A stretch of DNA of 64,000 bases, from positions 5,333,724-5,397,723 of the forward strand of contig NZ_CP135918.1 of the NCBI RefSeq assembly GCF_032393985.1. Reading direction: 5' to 3'. The notes under the pieces were generated by a model, which searched no databases, had not been told where the DNA came from, and was given only the letters and a program-made list of their open reading frames with translations. Shown in pieces: positions 1 through 7,309 of the stretch. The position numbers and the translations under genes were made by a program. How positions within the stretch are numbered: position 1 is the first letter of the stretch; the number at the start of each line of letters is the position of its first letter. Origin of the DNA: Fischerella sp. JS2 (GTDB lineage Bacteria > Cyanobacteriota > Cyanobacteriia > Cyanobacteriales > Nostocaceae).

Positions 1-153
1 TACAAGAATGGACAAGTCATAATGCACAAACAAAGAATTCCCAAACAGAATCATACAGCTAAACAATAAGGTTAATCCTCCGCCAACTCCTTCTCCAACT
101 CCAATAATTAATCAGACCAAAATCAAAGCGATCGCATGTTAGTCAAATAATAT

Positions 154-1182
154 TTATTTACTTGATTGCCAGTGATTGAGTATATCATTAACCAAAACTT
201 CTTTGATCCAAATTTGGCACACGATTACTAGGGGAACAGCAAGAAATACTCCTAAAAATCCAAAAAAGCTACCAAAAAGTACTACTGCCAATAAAGTAAC
301 TGCTGGTAGCAGAGATACCTGACTTTTCATTACTACAGGTACAACAATCAAACTTTCAACCTGTTGAATTCCAAAGTATAACGCTACCACTGCGGCTGCT
401 TTCCAAGGAGCATCACTCAGAGCAAGTATTGCTGGTGGAATTACACTCAAGGTCGGTCCCACATTTGGAATAAACTCTAATATTCCAGCTAAAGCTGCAT
501 TAACTAGTGGCAATGGAACTCTCAAAATCAATAATCCAACATAGCTTAAAACTGCAATGATTGACATTGTTAAGAGAGTGCCTTTTATCCAGCCAGTTAA
601 AGCTATTACACATTTACTAAGAATTTCATCAACTCGTCGGCGGTAGAAAGCAGGAAATAGCATGATAAATCCTTGCCGATATGGCAATGGATTAACTAAG
701 AGCATAATTGTCAGAACTACAAACAGTAATATTCCTAGAATAATAGAAAGCGAACTCCTGACTAAAGAGAAAAAGTTATTAATTAGCTGATTAAACCAAC
801 TTTGTAAACTCTGAGTAAGATATCTAAGTCCACGAATATTTTCTAAAAATTGGTCTGGAATTAAATTTTCTAACCAGTTATTCCACGCTCGTAACCGTTC
901 TAACGCCATCGGCATTAAGTTATCAAATTGTTGCAATTGGTTAATAATACGTGGCACAATCAGCGCGAAAAAACATACTAAAATGACTAGTACAATCACA
1001 ACTGTGATCGTTACTGCAAAGCCTCGCTTAATGCGAAATCTTTGGAAAAATTTCACCATTTGGCTGAGGACTGTTGCCAACACTACAGCTGCAAATGCCA
1101 GTAAAACTATTTGCCGAATTTGCCACAGAATATAAAGCGAGATTACAAGAGCAAGAAAGCCGATTAATTGTCCGAAATGCAC
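154..1182 (-). CDS. AI-2E family transporter (PerM/YdiK-like membrane protein)
   Basis: A 342-residue polytopic membrane protein. Hydrophobic segments pair up at residues ~5-40 and ~55-80, with a further cluster from ~140 to the C terminus. A soluble loop with amphipathic helices (~80-135) follows the second pair. The motif EFIPNVGPTLSVIPP near residue 240 is the most conserved stretch of the AI-2E exporter (PF01594) family, and the length fits. Members export autoinducer-2-like molecules or act as ion antiporters; the substrate cannot be told from sequence. It reads alone on the minus strand and its start faces the 1370 gene across about 190 bases. The family call is firm and the substrate is unknown. 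Confidence 0.9.
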   Translation of the reverse strand: MHFGQLIGFLALVISLYILWQIRQIVLLAFAAVVLATVLSQMVKFFQRFRIKRGFAVTITVVIVLVILVCFFALIVPRIINQLQQFDNLMPMALERLRAWNNWLENLIPDQFLENIRGLRYLTQSLQSWFNQLINNFFSLVRSSLSIILGILLFVVLTIMLLVNPLPYRQGFIMLFPAFYRRRVDEILSKCVIALTGWIKGTLLTMSIIAVLSYVGLLILRVPLPLVNAALAGILEFIPNVGPTLSVIPPAILALSDAPWKAAAVVALYFGIQQVESLIVVPVVMKSQVSLLPAVTLLAVVLFGSFFGFLGVFLAVPLVIVCQIWIKEVLVNDILNHWQSSK

Positions 1183-1369
1183 TGCGCCACCCCCAGATTT
1201 TTGTTATTTTCCGATTCCCGGCGATTGTGCTGACTTTAATTATCCAATCCTAGTAATTTTTTTTCTCCGAAAAAAGCCTCTTCAAGGCTGATTTTTAATT
1301 AAGAATGCTTTCTCATTCCTCAGACAGAAGAATGTATGGTACTGAATAGTAATCTAAAATAAACCACAC

Positions 1370-1573
1370 TTGAAGGTATTACCTACAAAAATGCAAAATC
1401 CACGTCCTAGTAATATATTGATACGTGCCTTTGTATTGATTTTTAGTAGCTTAGCTGTATTCGTGCTTGGCTTAATATTTTTTAATATGAGTCGACACAA
1501 TAGAGAAACTCCTGAAGGGGTTGAAGAGCTAGAACAGGGATTATGGCAACCTAACCAACAAACATTTGTCTAA
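1370..1573 (+). CDS. Small single-pass membrane protein, unknown function
   Basis: A 67-residue ORF opening with TTG; an ATG seven codons later (1391) is an equally likely start. It has one hydrophobic segment (residues ~18-40, containing LIFSSLAVFVLGLIFF) followed by an acidic, polar tail of about 25 residues. That gives the topology of a small inner-membrane or thylakoid protein with an exposed tail. I do not recognise a family. It stands alone between the AI-2E transporter, which is divergent, and a 300-base non-coding stretch. It looks real because of the clean transmembrane plus tail pattern, but chance is not excluded. Confidence 0.5.
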   Translation: MKVLPTKMQNPRPSNILIRAFVLIFSSLAVFVLGLIFFNMSRHNRETPEGVEELEQGLWQPNQQTFV

Positions 1574-1867
1574 ATCTTTAGTAAGGAAAGTATCTCTATA
1601 AATTAAGTAAATCTTCATCTCCTAGCAATTAGCAAGGTTAGTCTGACTATTTTACAAATTAATAAGTATGGCGATCGCATGAGTTCAGTGAGTTTAATTA
1701 CTTAAATTTCTTATATTAAAACTAAAAAGTGGAAATTTGGTGGAGAAATTATCAGTAAGTTTTAAGCTGCGGTCATAAACGTATATTTCTGCCAAATTAT
1801 ATAAACAAAGAAAAAGGTATTTTATATCAGAAGATAGAAAAATTTAAGAATTATATAGGATAAGTTT
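1574..1867. other. Non-coding stretch with one HIP1 site
   Basis: AT-rich spacer of about 290 bases. It holds one HIP1 octamer (GCGATCGC near 1671), and an AGGA ribosome-binding-like sequence at its right edge, just before the TTG at 1868. I see no other structure or gene. Confidence 0.5.
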
Positions 1868-1917
1868 TTGATAAAAAATATTGCAAATAATTGGATGTGT
1901 AATCCCAAAAAGCTGAT

Positions 1918-3369
1918 ATGCTGGGTAATGATAGGCATCCTATTTTTTTCCTGCCTGCCTTACCTGGCTGGAGTAAAAATACACCGAATTTTCCGCTTTC
2001 AGAACCTCAACAGCAACAACCTGTTACACCCCAACCACCTGTACTACCATCTCATACTACACCTAGATTAAATGATTCCCAAGAATTTGAAGCCTTTGTA
2101 GACAAAATCATGAATGAGGAACTGTTAAAATCTCACGTTCCTGGGGCTGTCATTTCTGTAGTAAAAGATGGGAAACTCTTTTTCGCTGAGGGTTATGGTT
2201 ATGCCAACGTTGAGAAAAATATACCAGTAATTGCCGATAAAACTCTGTTTGGTGTTGCTTCCCTCTCCAAGGTATTTACAGCAACAGCAGCAATGCAGTT
2301 GTATGAGCGAGGAAAGCTTGACTTAGATGCTTCTGTCAACAAATACCTGACAGGCTTCCAACTGGAAAACCCTTACCCCGAACCAGCCAAAGTCGCTCAG
2401 TTAATGACACACACTGACGGTACGACGAAGCGACGAATTGGTATTGCAGCCCGTACCGCAGCAGGAATAAAGCCATTAGGAGATTATCTTGCTAAGTATA
2501 TGCCACCCGTTGTTTGGCTTCCTGGTAAAATATATGGCTATTCCAGCCATAGCACCGCTTTATTAGGCTATTTAGTAGAAAAAATTTCTGGTACTCCCTT
2601 TGTTGAATACATTAACAAAAACATTTTGCAGCCGCTGAAGATCAACCGCAGCACATTTCTTCAGCCACCACCGCCAGCTTTAGCTAATGATTTGGCTGTG
2701 GGTTATCAGTATCAAAATGGCAACTTTAAACCTGTCCCATATCTATATTTGAATATTGCCCCAGCTGCGGCTATGAGTACAACAGCTACAGATATGGCTC
2801 AGTTTATGATTGCTCACCTACAGCTTGGTCGCTACGAAAACTCGCGCATTTTGGAAGAAGATACTGTCAGGCTGATGCACAAACAGCACTTCACTCACCA
2901 TCCCAAATTACCGGGTACTGGCTATAGTTTTCGCGAACGTTTAGAAAACAACATTCGCATGATTGGACATTTGGGAAGCTTGCGGGGGTATTCTAGCTCT
3001 CTCACCCTCATGCCTGAGCAAAATATTGGTATTTTTATTGCCAGTAACAGTTTTAGTGGAGTGCATGGAAAATTCCTAACTAAATTTTTAGACCGCTATT
3101 TTCCAGTTACCAAAAAACCTGCACCTGTTAAACTGCTAACCCTTACGGATGCTCAACTTGAGCGCTTCACTGGTACTTACCGAGATTTAGAGTATCCCCG
3201 CCACACCTTCGCCAAGGTAACTGCACCGTTTGAGCTATTTCCGCCAGCAGCCCCACGTCGTCCCGTTCGCGGAGCGTTCCCGAAGGGTAGGGCGGCACCC
3301 TTAAGAATGGCTTTCTCGGTGACGAATCCCACCCCTGAGCCGATGTCAACCGCCTCTTTGACGGGGTGA
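1918..3369 (+). CDS. Serine hydrolase, class C beta-lactamase/PBP-like; leader frameshifted, tail replaced
   Basis: Beta-lactamase-superfamily (PF00144) serine hydrolase. Counting from 1918, the catalytic SLSK tetrad is at residues 115-118, the second motif is YSS at 208-210, and HLG at 351-353 takes the place of KTG. The product would be periplasmic and act on a peptide or ester; the substrate is unknown. The first 19 residues in this frame do not look like a leader. A convincing signal peptide (ICWVMIGILFFSCLPYLAG) lies in another frame starting at TTG 1868 or ATG 1895. One extra A in the A5 run near 1974-1978 would join the two. After about residue 440 the sequence stops looking like this family and runs into GC-rich repeat DNA and the remains of an IS200 element, so the C-terminal end is probably foreign. 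It is possibly a pseudogene. Confidence 0.75.
   Translation: MLGNDRHPIFFLPALPGWSKNTPNFPLSEPQQQQPVTPQPPVLPSHTTPRLNDSQEFEAFVDKIMNEELLKSHVPGAVISVVKDGKLFFAEGYGYANVEKNIPVIADKTLFGVASLSKVFTATAAMQLYERGKLDLDASVNKYLTGFQLENPYPEPAKVAQLMTHTDGTTKRRIGIAARTAAGIKPLGDYLAKYMPPVVWLPGKIYGYSSHSTALLGYLVEKISGTPFVEYINKNILQPLKINRSTFLQPPPPALANDLAVGYQYQNGNFKPVPYLYLNIAPAAAMSTTATDMAQFMIAHLQLGRYENSRILEEDTVRLMHKQHFTHHPKLPGTGYSFRERLENNIRMIGHLGSLRGYSSSLTLMPEQNIGIFIASNSFSGVHGKFLTKFLDRYFPVTKKPAPVKLLTLTDAQLERFTGTYRDLEYPRHTFAKVTAPFELFPPAAPRRPVRGAFPKGRAAPLRMAFSVTNPTPEPMSTASLTG
3255..3300. repeat. GC-rich dispersed repeat fused to the hydrolase 3' end
   Basis: The stretch includes CGTTCGCGGAGCGT (3264-3277). The same core with one change, CGTTCGCGCAGCGT, occurs in an intergenic repeat at 17621-17634. 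It is of the short GC-rich palindromic type common in Nostoc-like genomes and contrasts with the AT-rich surroundings. It is read in frame at the end of the hydrolase. Confidence 0.6.
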
Positions 3370-3870
3370 ATGGGGTGGGTGAGGAACCGCCACTCTCTTA
3401 TCGGCACTACTGGCGGAATCTTGGTTTTGGACGTATTGTTTTAGAACTTCGACAGTTACCCCACCACAAGAAGCAATGAAATAGGCGCTATTCCAGAACA
3501 CAGGTTTGCCCCAATAGACACGCCTAATCTCTAACAAAAACTCTTTACGGATTTGTTGACTTGTATAGGATTTTAAGGCGTTAACGAACTTTGATAATTG
3601 CATCTGTGGGTAGTACCGGAATAACAGGTGAACGTGGTGAGCAGCGCGGTCTTGGGGTCTCCCCAAGTAGAGCGACTGCGAACCCGAAGGGTCACTTTCG
3701 CGCCTTAATTCAACAACTTCACAACCCCATTTCTGGGATATGTGGTTTATTAATTCACCTAATCAAATCAGCATCGCAGGTGTGATTACTTTCTTGCGGT
3801 ACTTTGTGGTCAAAACCAAATGTGCTTTCAAATCAGAGATAGACCTAGCAGTTGATTTGTAGTACGTCAT
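3346..3870 (-). pseudogene. tnpA: Broken IS200/IS605 Y1 transposase (tnpA)
   Basis: Reads MTYYKSTARSISDLKAHLVL from an ATG at 3870, the usual start of an IS200-type Y1 (HUH) transposase. An in-frame TGA follows after about 35 codons (MLI-stop-LGELINHISQKWGCEVVELRRESD). It then continues in the same frame into an 18-codon insertion, the metal-binding HVHLLF motif, KPVFWNSAYFIASCGGVT with the catalytic tyrosine, and VEVLKQYVQNQ. The nonsense codon and the insertion (54 bases, next to the HUH motif) mean it is very unlikely to be active. The last ~20 residues after QNQD look like read-through into flanking DNA. TnpA normally nicks single-stranded DNA to move IS605-type elements. It is not adjacent to the tnpB at 5106, so the two may come from different insertions. 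Confidence 0.85.
3637..3690. repeat. 54-base repeat inserted in frame within tnpA
   Basis: Family members read ESD-HVHLL without a break. Here 54 bases (18 codons) separate ESD from HVHLL. The insert contains a perfect 7-base stem with a 3-base loop (CTTGGGG TCT CCCCAAG, 3651-3667) and a smaller ACCC/GGGT hairpin. It resembles the small dispersed repeats reported in Nostoc genomes (from memory). The insertion preserves the reading frame. Confidence 0.7.
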
Positions 3871-3883
3871 CCTATGAAGGTTG

Positions 3884-4129
3884 TTAGCTTAAATCTTTGA
3901 TTTTCATGCGACTACGCATACCCGTGGCAGTAACAATAGTTTTGCTAAGGGAGCGGGCAATAGCTTGGGCATCTGCACCCACGAATTTTTCTCTATCGCC
4001 ATTACTCCAAATCACCTGACAAGAAAATAGTGGGAGCCTAATAAAATGGACTTTATAGAAAAATCGAACTGTGCGAACGTATGTCAAATTGACCCAGCCT
4101 CTGCTGGGTAATTTACAAAAATTTGTCAT
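3884..4129 (-). CDS. Small hypothetical protein
   Basis: 81 residues. It reads like a small globular protein: an opening LPSRGWVNLTYVRTVRF, a central strand-rich part, then CQVIWSNGDREKFVGADAQAIARSL. I have a loose memory of small cyanobacterial hypothetical proteins that begin with a short LPxxxWINL-like phrase and end in a DAQAI-like helix, but no function goes with it. It lies 13 bases after the 70-residue gene on the same strand and could share a transcript with it. Confidence 0.5.
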   Translation of the reverse strand: MTNFCKLPSRGWVNLTYVRTVRFFYKVHFIRLPLFSCQVIWSNGDREKFVGADAQAIARSLSKTIVTATGMRSRMKIKDLS

Positions 4130-4142
4130 AAAAACTGTTTCA

Positions 4143-4355
4143 CTATTTGTGAATGCGACGTACTTCAGATGCAGCTTTTTCTAGATGATTTACAACTTCC
4201 CCAAGGGATGGTTGTTTATCAGCCATCGAAGCAAGCGCTTCTAACAAGTCTTCAAGCAAAAAGCCTTCAGAGTTCAAAATTTGGATTAATTCATCAATGA
4301 ATCTGGTTAAGGCAACAGTAGCGAAAGCCTTGCAGAGTATATTTGATTGATTCAA
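4143..4355 (-). CDS. Small helical hypothetical protein, possibly frameshifted at its start
   Basis: 70 residues from a TTG codon, mostly helical and acidic (FIDELIQILNSEGFLLEDLL, then HLEKAASEVRRIHK). A better start, ATG at 4371 preceded by GGTGGGG, reads MEEESIESIKYTLQGF in a different frame and stops after 25 codons. The real protein may therefore begin there and have suffered a one-base shift. Function unknown. It sits between the 81-residue gene and a start-less fragment, in a region showing much decay. Confidence 0.4.
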   Translation of the reverse strand: MNQSNILCKAFATVALTRFIDELIQILNSEGFLLEDLLEALASMADKQPSLGEVVNHLEKAASEVRRIHK

Positions 4356-4410
4356 TACTTTCTTCTTCCATTACCCCACCTCGGTTTTTGTCTAAACGGT
4401 GAAACCAGTC

Positions 4411-4439
4411 GCTTGTGGCGAAGCCGCGTAGTTACTGGA
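4411..4439. repeat. Short GC-rich repeat bounded by CCAGT/ACTGG
   Basis: A GC-rich insert (GCTTGTGGCGAAGCCGCGTA) is flanked by the inverted pentamers CCAGT and ACTGG. It lies between the stop of the fragment at 4441 and the small genes to its left. It is similar in style to the other GC-rich repeats in the window. Confidence 0.4.
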
Positions 4440-4440
4440 T

Positions 4441-4809
4441 TTATGCGTTAAGGATTGCTGCTACAGCTTCTTCACTGGTGTCCCAAGTCAGGCGATTGCT
4501 TGTATGGCAAGGCTGGGATATCCAGAAACCATCTAGGTTTTGATAAAACGTGCCGAGTAGGTTAATACCTTTTTCACCACCCCAGACACGGTAAAGTCTG
4601 CCGAATACATCATCTACAGAGTCAATTTCATATTCTGCGGCTTCTTCTGATTGCTGCTGGATGTAAAGGTTTAGCTGGGATTGCGCTACAGCTTGAACTT
4701 CAATCGTTGCTAAGCTAATGTCATAATGGAAATCTCCATAAATATTTGGATTAGAAAAGCGGTTATTTGCTGTCCAGGCGTGGCCGCTTTCTCTATTAAG
4801 AAGGTAGCA
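4441..4809 (-). pseudogene. Start-less 122-codon gene fragment, unknown function
   Basis: The minus strand is open for 122 codons from a TAA at 4810-4812 to a TAA at 4441-4443, with no ATG, GTG or TTG near its beginning. The translation is protein-like: NRESGHAWTANNRFSNPNIY at the front, a middle IDSVDDVFGRLYRVWGGEKG, and an end WISQPCHTSNRLTWDTSEEA. The balanced composition and aromatic-rich blocks argue for a real gene that lost its 5' end. Function not recognised. Its upstream end coincides with the TAGCATTA operator-like palindrome, so the break may be where another element joined. Confidence 0.5.
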
Positions 4810-4900
4810 TTACTTTAATGCTATTACAACATCTTTTATGTTTTACTTTAATGCTACCCTCGCGCTGCAATGAAGGGAGTATAGTTTTGGAGTAGCATTA
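4805..4900 (+). promoter_or_regulatory. TAGCATTA half-site array (candidate RHH operator)
   Basis: Four exact copies of an octamer lie within 96 bases: TAGCATTA at 4805-4812, its complement TAATGCTA at 4816-4823 and 4849-4856, and TAGCATTA again at 4893-4900. The first two form a perfect palindrome with a 3-base spacer, centres 11 bases apart. The last copy overlaps the A of the RHH start codon. The third lies within a direct repeat of TTACTTTAATGCTA-like sequence, 33 bases after the second. A TATAGT -10-like box (4880-4885) and GGAG (4889-4892) sit between the sites. Ribbon-helix-helix proteins bind arrays of short repeats, often autoregulating, so the encoded RHH protein is the natural candidate ligand (inference). 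Confidence 0.65.
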
Positions 4901-5079
4901 TGGTGTCATCGGTGGTTACAGCCAAAAAGCGAATGTCGCTTTATTTGGACGAAGCATTAAAGTCTGACTTGGAACGATTAGCCAAGATTCGGAAACGTTC
5001 ACTGTCGAATTTAATAGAAGTTCTTTGTGAAGAAGAGTTAGAGCGTGCTAGGAAGGGCGGCGAACTAAAAGATGTTTAA
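4900..5079 (+). CDS. Ribbon-helix-helix (CopG/Arc-type) DNA-binding protein
   Basis: A 59-residue protein. KKRMSLYLDEALKSDLERLA is the strand and first helix of an RHH fold. The turn and second helix follow (KIRKRSLSNLIEVLCEEELE), with a short charged tail. RHH proteins are dimeric repressors or antitoxins that bind DNA with the paired strand. ATG at 4900 is preceded by GGAG (4889-4892) and overlaps the last TAGCATTA site. The stop is only 26 bases before the tnpB start, on the same strand, so the two are probably co-transcribed. No toxin gene is visible next to it, which favours a regulator of tnpB over a classical antitoxin (inference). Confidence 0.8.
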   Translation: MVSSVVTAKKRMSLYLDEALKSDLERLAKIRKRSLSNLIEVLCEEELERARKGGELKDV

Positions 5080-5105
5080 CTTTAATTCCTTCCTCCTGCC
5101 TTCCT

Positions 5106-6311
5106 ATGCGCCTAGCCTACCAGTACCGTTTACGACCAACAAAACAGCAGATAGCCACGTTTGAACGCTGGCTAGAGTTATGTCGTCGCCAATACAACTA
5201 TCGGCTGGCTGAACGATTCAACTGGTACCTTGAAAACCGATGTGACATTGACCGTTGTTCCTTAGAAGTTTGTCACCTACCACAGCTAAAAGACAAACCC
5301 AGTTATTACAGCCAGAAGCGAGATTTAACCAACACTAAAATCTTATTTGCTGACTACAAAGAACTGCTTTCCCACACCCTACAAGACGTAATTGCACGGG
5401 TTGAAAAGACGTTTGAACGCTGGCTAAAAGGTGATACTAATGGCAAGAAATCTGGTCGTCCCAGATTCAAAGGGAAAGGGCGTTATCGTTCGCTGTCATT
5501 CCCTGACCCCATTAAACCAGAACATATTCAGGATAAATTTATCCAGTTACCCAAAATCGGCAAAGTCAAAATGATTTTGCACCGTCCCATACCTGACGGA
5601 TTCAAAATCAAAACTGCCACAATTAACCGCAAAGCTGACGGTTGGTATATCAGTCTCAGTCTTGAAGATGTGACTGTGCCTAGCCTTACAAATGATGTCA
5701 CGCCCACCGACGTAAACACAGTAGGTATTGACATGGGGTTGAAATCGTTTCTGGTAACAAGTGACAATCAGGAAGTAGAAATTCCCCAACACTACCGTAA
5801 AAGCGAGAAAAAACTGAAGCGGTTGCAACGTCATTTATCCCGCAAAAATAAGGGGTCAAATCGTCGTAAGAAAGCTATTAAACGTGTTGCTAAGACTCAC
5901 TTAAAAGTTGCCAATCAGCGCAAAGATTTCCACTATAAAACTGCAATATGGCTGTTAAATCAATCCCAGGTTATCGCCCATGAAAACTTAAATATCAAAG
6001 GACTTGCCAAGTCCATGCTTGCCAAGTCCGTAACCGATGCTGGATGGGGTCAATTCCTACAAATTCTGAACACCAAGGCTGCAAGTGCTGGGTGTTTGGT
6101 AGTAGCGATTAATCCCAATGGCACAAGTCAAGAGTGTTCTGATTGTGGCGCGACAGTTCCAAAAGTACTGGCTGATAGGTGGCACAGTTGCCAGTGTAGT
6201 GCTAGTTACGACCGCGACTACAACGCAGCGCGAAATATAAAATACAGGGCGGCGGGGCATCCCGTCCTTCAAAGCTCAGTCAATGTCCGACGGGTTGCCG
6301 GGAGTCGCTGA
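5106..6311 (+). CDS. tnpB: TnpB RNA-guided nuclease (IS605 OrfB family)
   Basis: A 401-residue TnpB. The N-terminal OrfB helix-turn-helix part (RLRPTKQQIATFERWL) and the WED-type region precede a split RuvC domain. The acidic triad is visible: D209 in VGIDMGLKSF, E293 in AHENLNIKGL, D371 in YDRDYNAARNI. Zinc-finger cysteines are C344, C347, C362 and C364 (C-x2-C then C-x-C). TnpB proteins use a guide RNA read from the element's right end to cut the donor site after excision, helping the element persist. All catalytic residues are present, so the protein looks functional. It follows the RHH gene by 26 bases. TnpB-derived repressors lacking the triad exist, but this is not one of them. Confidence 0.93.
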   Translation: MRLAYQYRLRPTKQQIATFERWLELCRRQYNYRLAERFNWYLENRCDIDRCSLEVCHLPQLKDKPSYYSQKRDLTNTKILFADYKELLSHTLQDVIARVEKTFERWLKGDTNGKKSGRPRFKGKGRYRSLSFPDPIKPEHIQDKFIQLPKIGKVKMILHRPIPDGFKIKTATINRKADGWYISLSLEDVTVPSLTNDVTPTDVNTVGIDMGLKSFLVTSDNQEVEIPQHYRKSEKKLKRLQRHLSRKNKGSNRRKKAIKRVAKTHLKVANQRKDFHYKTAIWLLNQSQVIAHENLNIKGLAKSMLAKSVTDAGWGQFLQILNTKAASAGCLVVAINPNGTSQECSDCGATVPKVLADRWHSCQCSASYDRDYNAARNIKYRAAGHPVLQSSVNVRRVAGSR

Positions 6312-6352
6312 GAAGCCCCCGCCGTCCACGAAGGGGCGGCGCGGGGAGTATG
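6235..6352 (+). ncRNA. Candidate omega (guide) RNA / IS right end
   Basis: The 3' end of tnpB and the following 40 bases carry strong GC-rich secondary structure. The main hairpin pairs CCCCCGCCG (6316-6324) with CGGCGCGGGG (6337-6346, one bulged base). In IS605-type elements the guide RNA covers this region and its 3' guide is the sequence just past the element, which here would be the end of the MscS gene. Position and structure are seen; the RNA itself is inferred from the family. Confidence 0.4.
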
Positions 6353-7276
6353 TCACATTCCATTTCTGCTATCTACAAGTTTCACATTAAATGCAGGTGT
6401 TTCAACTATGTGAATAGTTGTAGAAGCAACACTTATCCGCCCCTCACAATTGTCAAACTCATCAAGAATACGGCTGAAAATTACATCTTTTTTGCCTCGA
6501 CGTTTTTTATAATCTACTATATACCGCAGTGTAAATTCTATCCAGTTATCATTAGCAACCAAAGTGACTGCTGGTTCAATGCTGGCATCTTCAATTAAAT
6601 ACTTGTGTACCATATTTTGCCATTTCGCTTTTGCCTGAAGCACATATTCACCTACAACTTCATCAGCTACTTTTTGGAGAATTTCTCTGGTTAAATGGCG
6701 ATCGCTTCCATATTTCACCGGCAAAGTAATTTCATCCCAGACAAAAGGAAAATCGGCAGAATAATTAAATACAGGTTCTTTAAATACAAAACTGTTAGCA
6801 ATTCTCACAATGCGTCCGTTGTAGAGATCAGCTTTCACCCATTCGCCACACTCCATCAAAGTGGTACGCAAGATACTAATATCTATGACATCGCCCATAA
6901 TCCCACCGAGTAACACCCGATCTCCCGGCTTGTAAAATTGTCCCAAGGAGATAGCTGCCCAACCAGCAAAACTGCCAATAACCTCTTGTAGTGCAAAAGC
7001 CACACCAGCACCGATAACCCCAAATATGACCGTTAATCTTCCCAGGCTATCGCTAAATGCCAATACAATTAGCAACGCTATGATTGCATACCCTACAAGG
7101 CTAACTGCCTTGCGGATGCGATAGCGCAAATCAGTATCTTGAACCTGTCGCGGTAAAATCTGACCTAAAACCCGGAAAATCAGCGCTACTATCGCAATAC
7201 CTACAGCCACTTCAATCAACTTGATCGCCGTGGGGTCGGCTAGCAAGCGTTGGATGGTACTCAAAGCGTTTGCCAC
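6353..7276 (-). CDS. MscS family mechanosensitive ion channel (short)
   Basis: 307 residues. Transmembrane segments lie at ~15-37, ~55-80 and ~83-115. The third (VIFGVIGAGVAFALQEVIGSFAGWAAISL) is the glycine/alanine-rich pore helix of MscS, followed by the beta domain (FYKPGDRVLLGGIMGDVIDI). The C-terminal part is a longer alpha/beta domain with a basic stretch (DYKKRRGKKDVIF). The channel would release osmolytes on osmotic downshift. The stop codon lies at the junction with the tnpB element; the last residues NGM are followed by TGA built on the element border TGTCAC, so the native C-terminus may have been slightly altered. Upstream is the broken LapA-like gene and then a second MscS. Confidence 0.92.
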   Translation of the reverse strand: MANALSTIQRLLADPTAIKLIEVAVGIAIVALIFRVLGQILPRQVQDTDLRYRIRKAVSLVGYAIIALLIVLAFSDSLGRLTVIFGVIGAGVAFALQEVIGSFAGWAAISLGQFYKPGDRVLLGGIMGDVIDISILRTTLMECGEWVKADLYNGRIVRIANSFVFKEPVFNYSADFPFVWDEITLPVKYGSDRHLTREILQKVADEVVGEYVLQAKAKWQNMVHKYLIEDASIEPAVTLVANDNWIEFTLRYIVDYKKRRGKKDVIFSRILDEFDNCEGRISVASTTIHIVETPAFNVKLVDSRNGM

Positions 7277-7309
7277 AGGTTAATCCTTTTTGATAGGTTA
7301 ATTAAAAAA

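Larger units (their letters stand above)
5085..6352 (+). mobile_element. IS605-type element carrying tnpB (no partner tnpA in place)
   Basis: A TnpB-only element. The right end is marked by a GC-rich hairpin (6316-6346) followed by AGTATGTCAC, typical of IS200/IS605 right ends in cyanobacteria. The left boundary is unclear and may include the RHH gene. No intact tnpA is adjacent; the broken one at 3346-3870 is on the other strand and 1.2 kb away. The right end abuts the stop codon of the MscS gene. Confidence 0.6.

Noticed and set aside
1-153. Possible 3' tail of a gene on the + strand, ending in a PPPTPSPTP-like run before TAG at about 142
   Set aside because: Stops occur in every frame within the first 70 bases, so only about 40 codons are open and no family could be recognised. 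It may be the end of a gene outside the window.
3167-3407. Minus-strand ORFs across the end of the hydrolase and the repeat
   Set aside because: They consist of repeat-derived GC-rich sequence and shadow the hydrolase frame, with no protein-like features of their own.
3346-6352. A single composite IS605 element spanning both tnpA and tnpB
   Set aside because: tnpA and tnpB are in opposite orientation and separated by 1.2 kb with other genes and a truncated gene, so two separate events are more likely.
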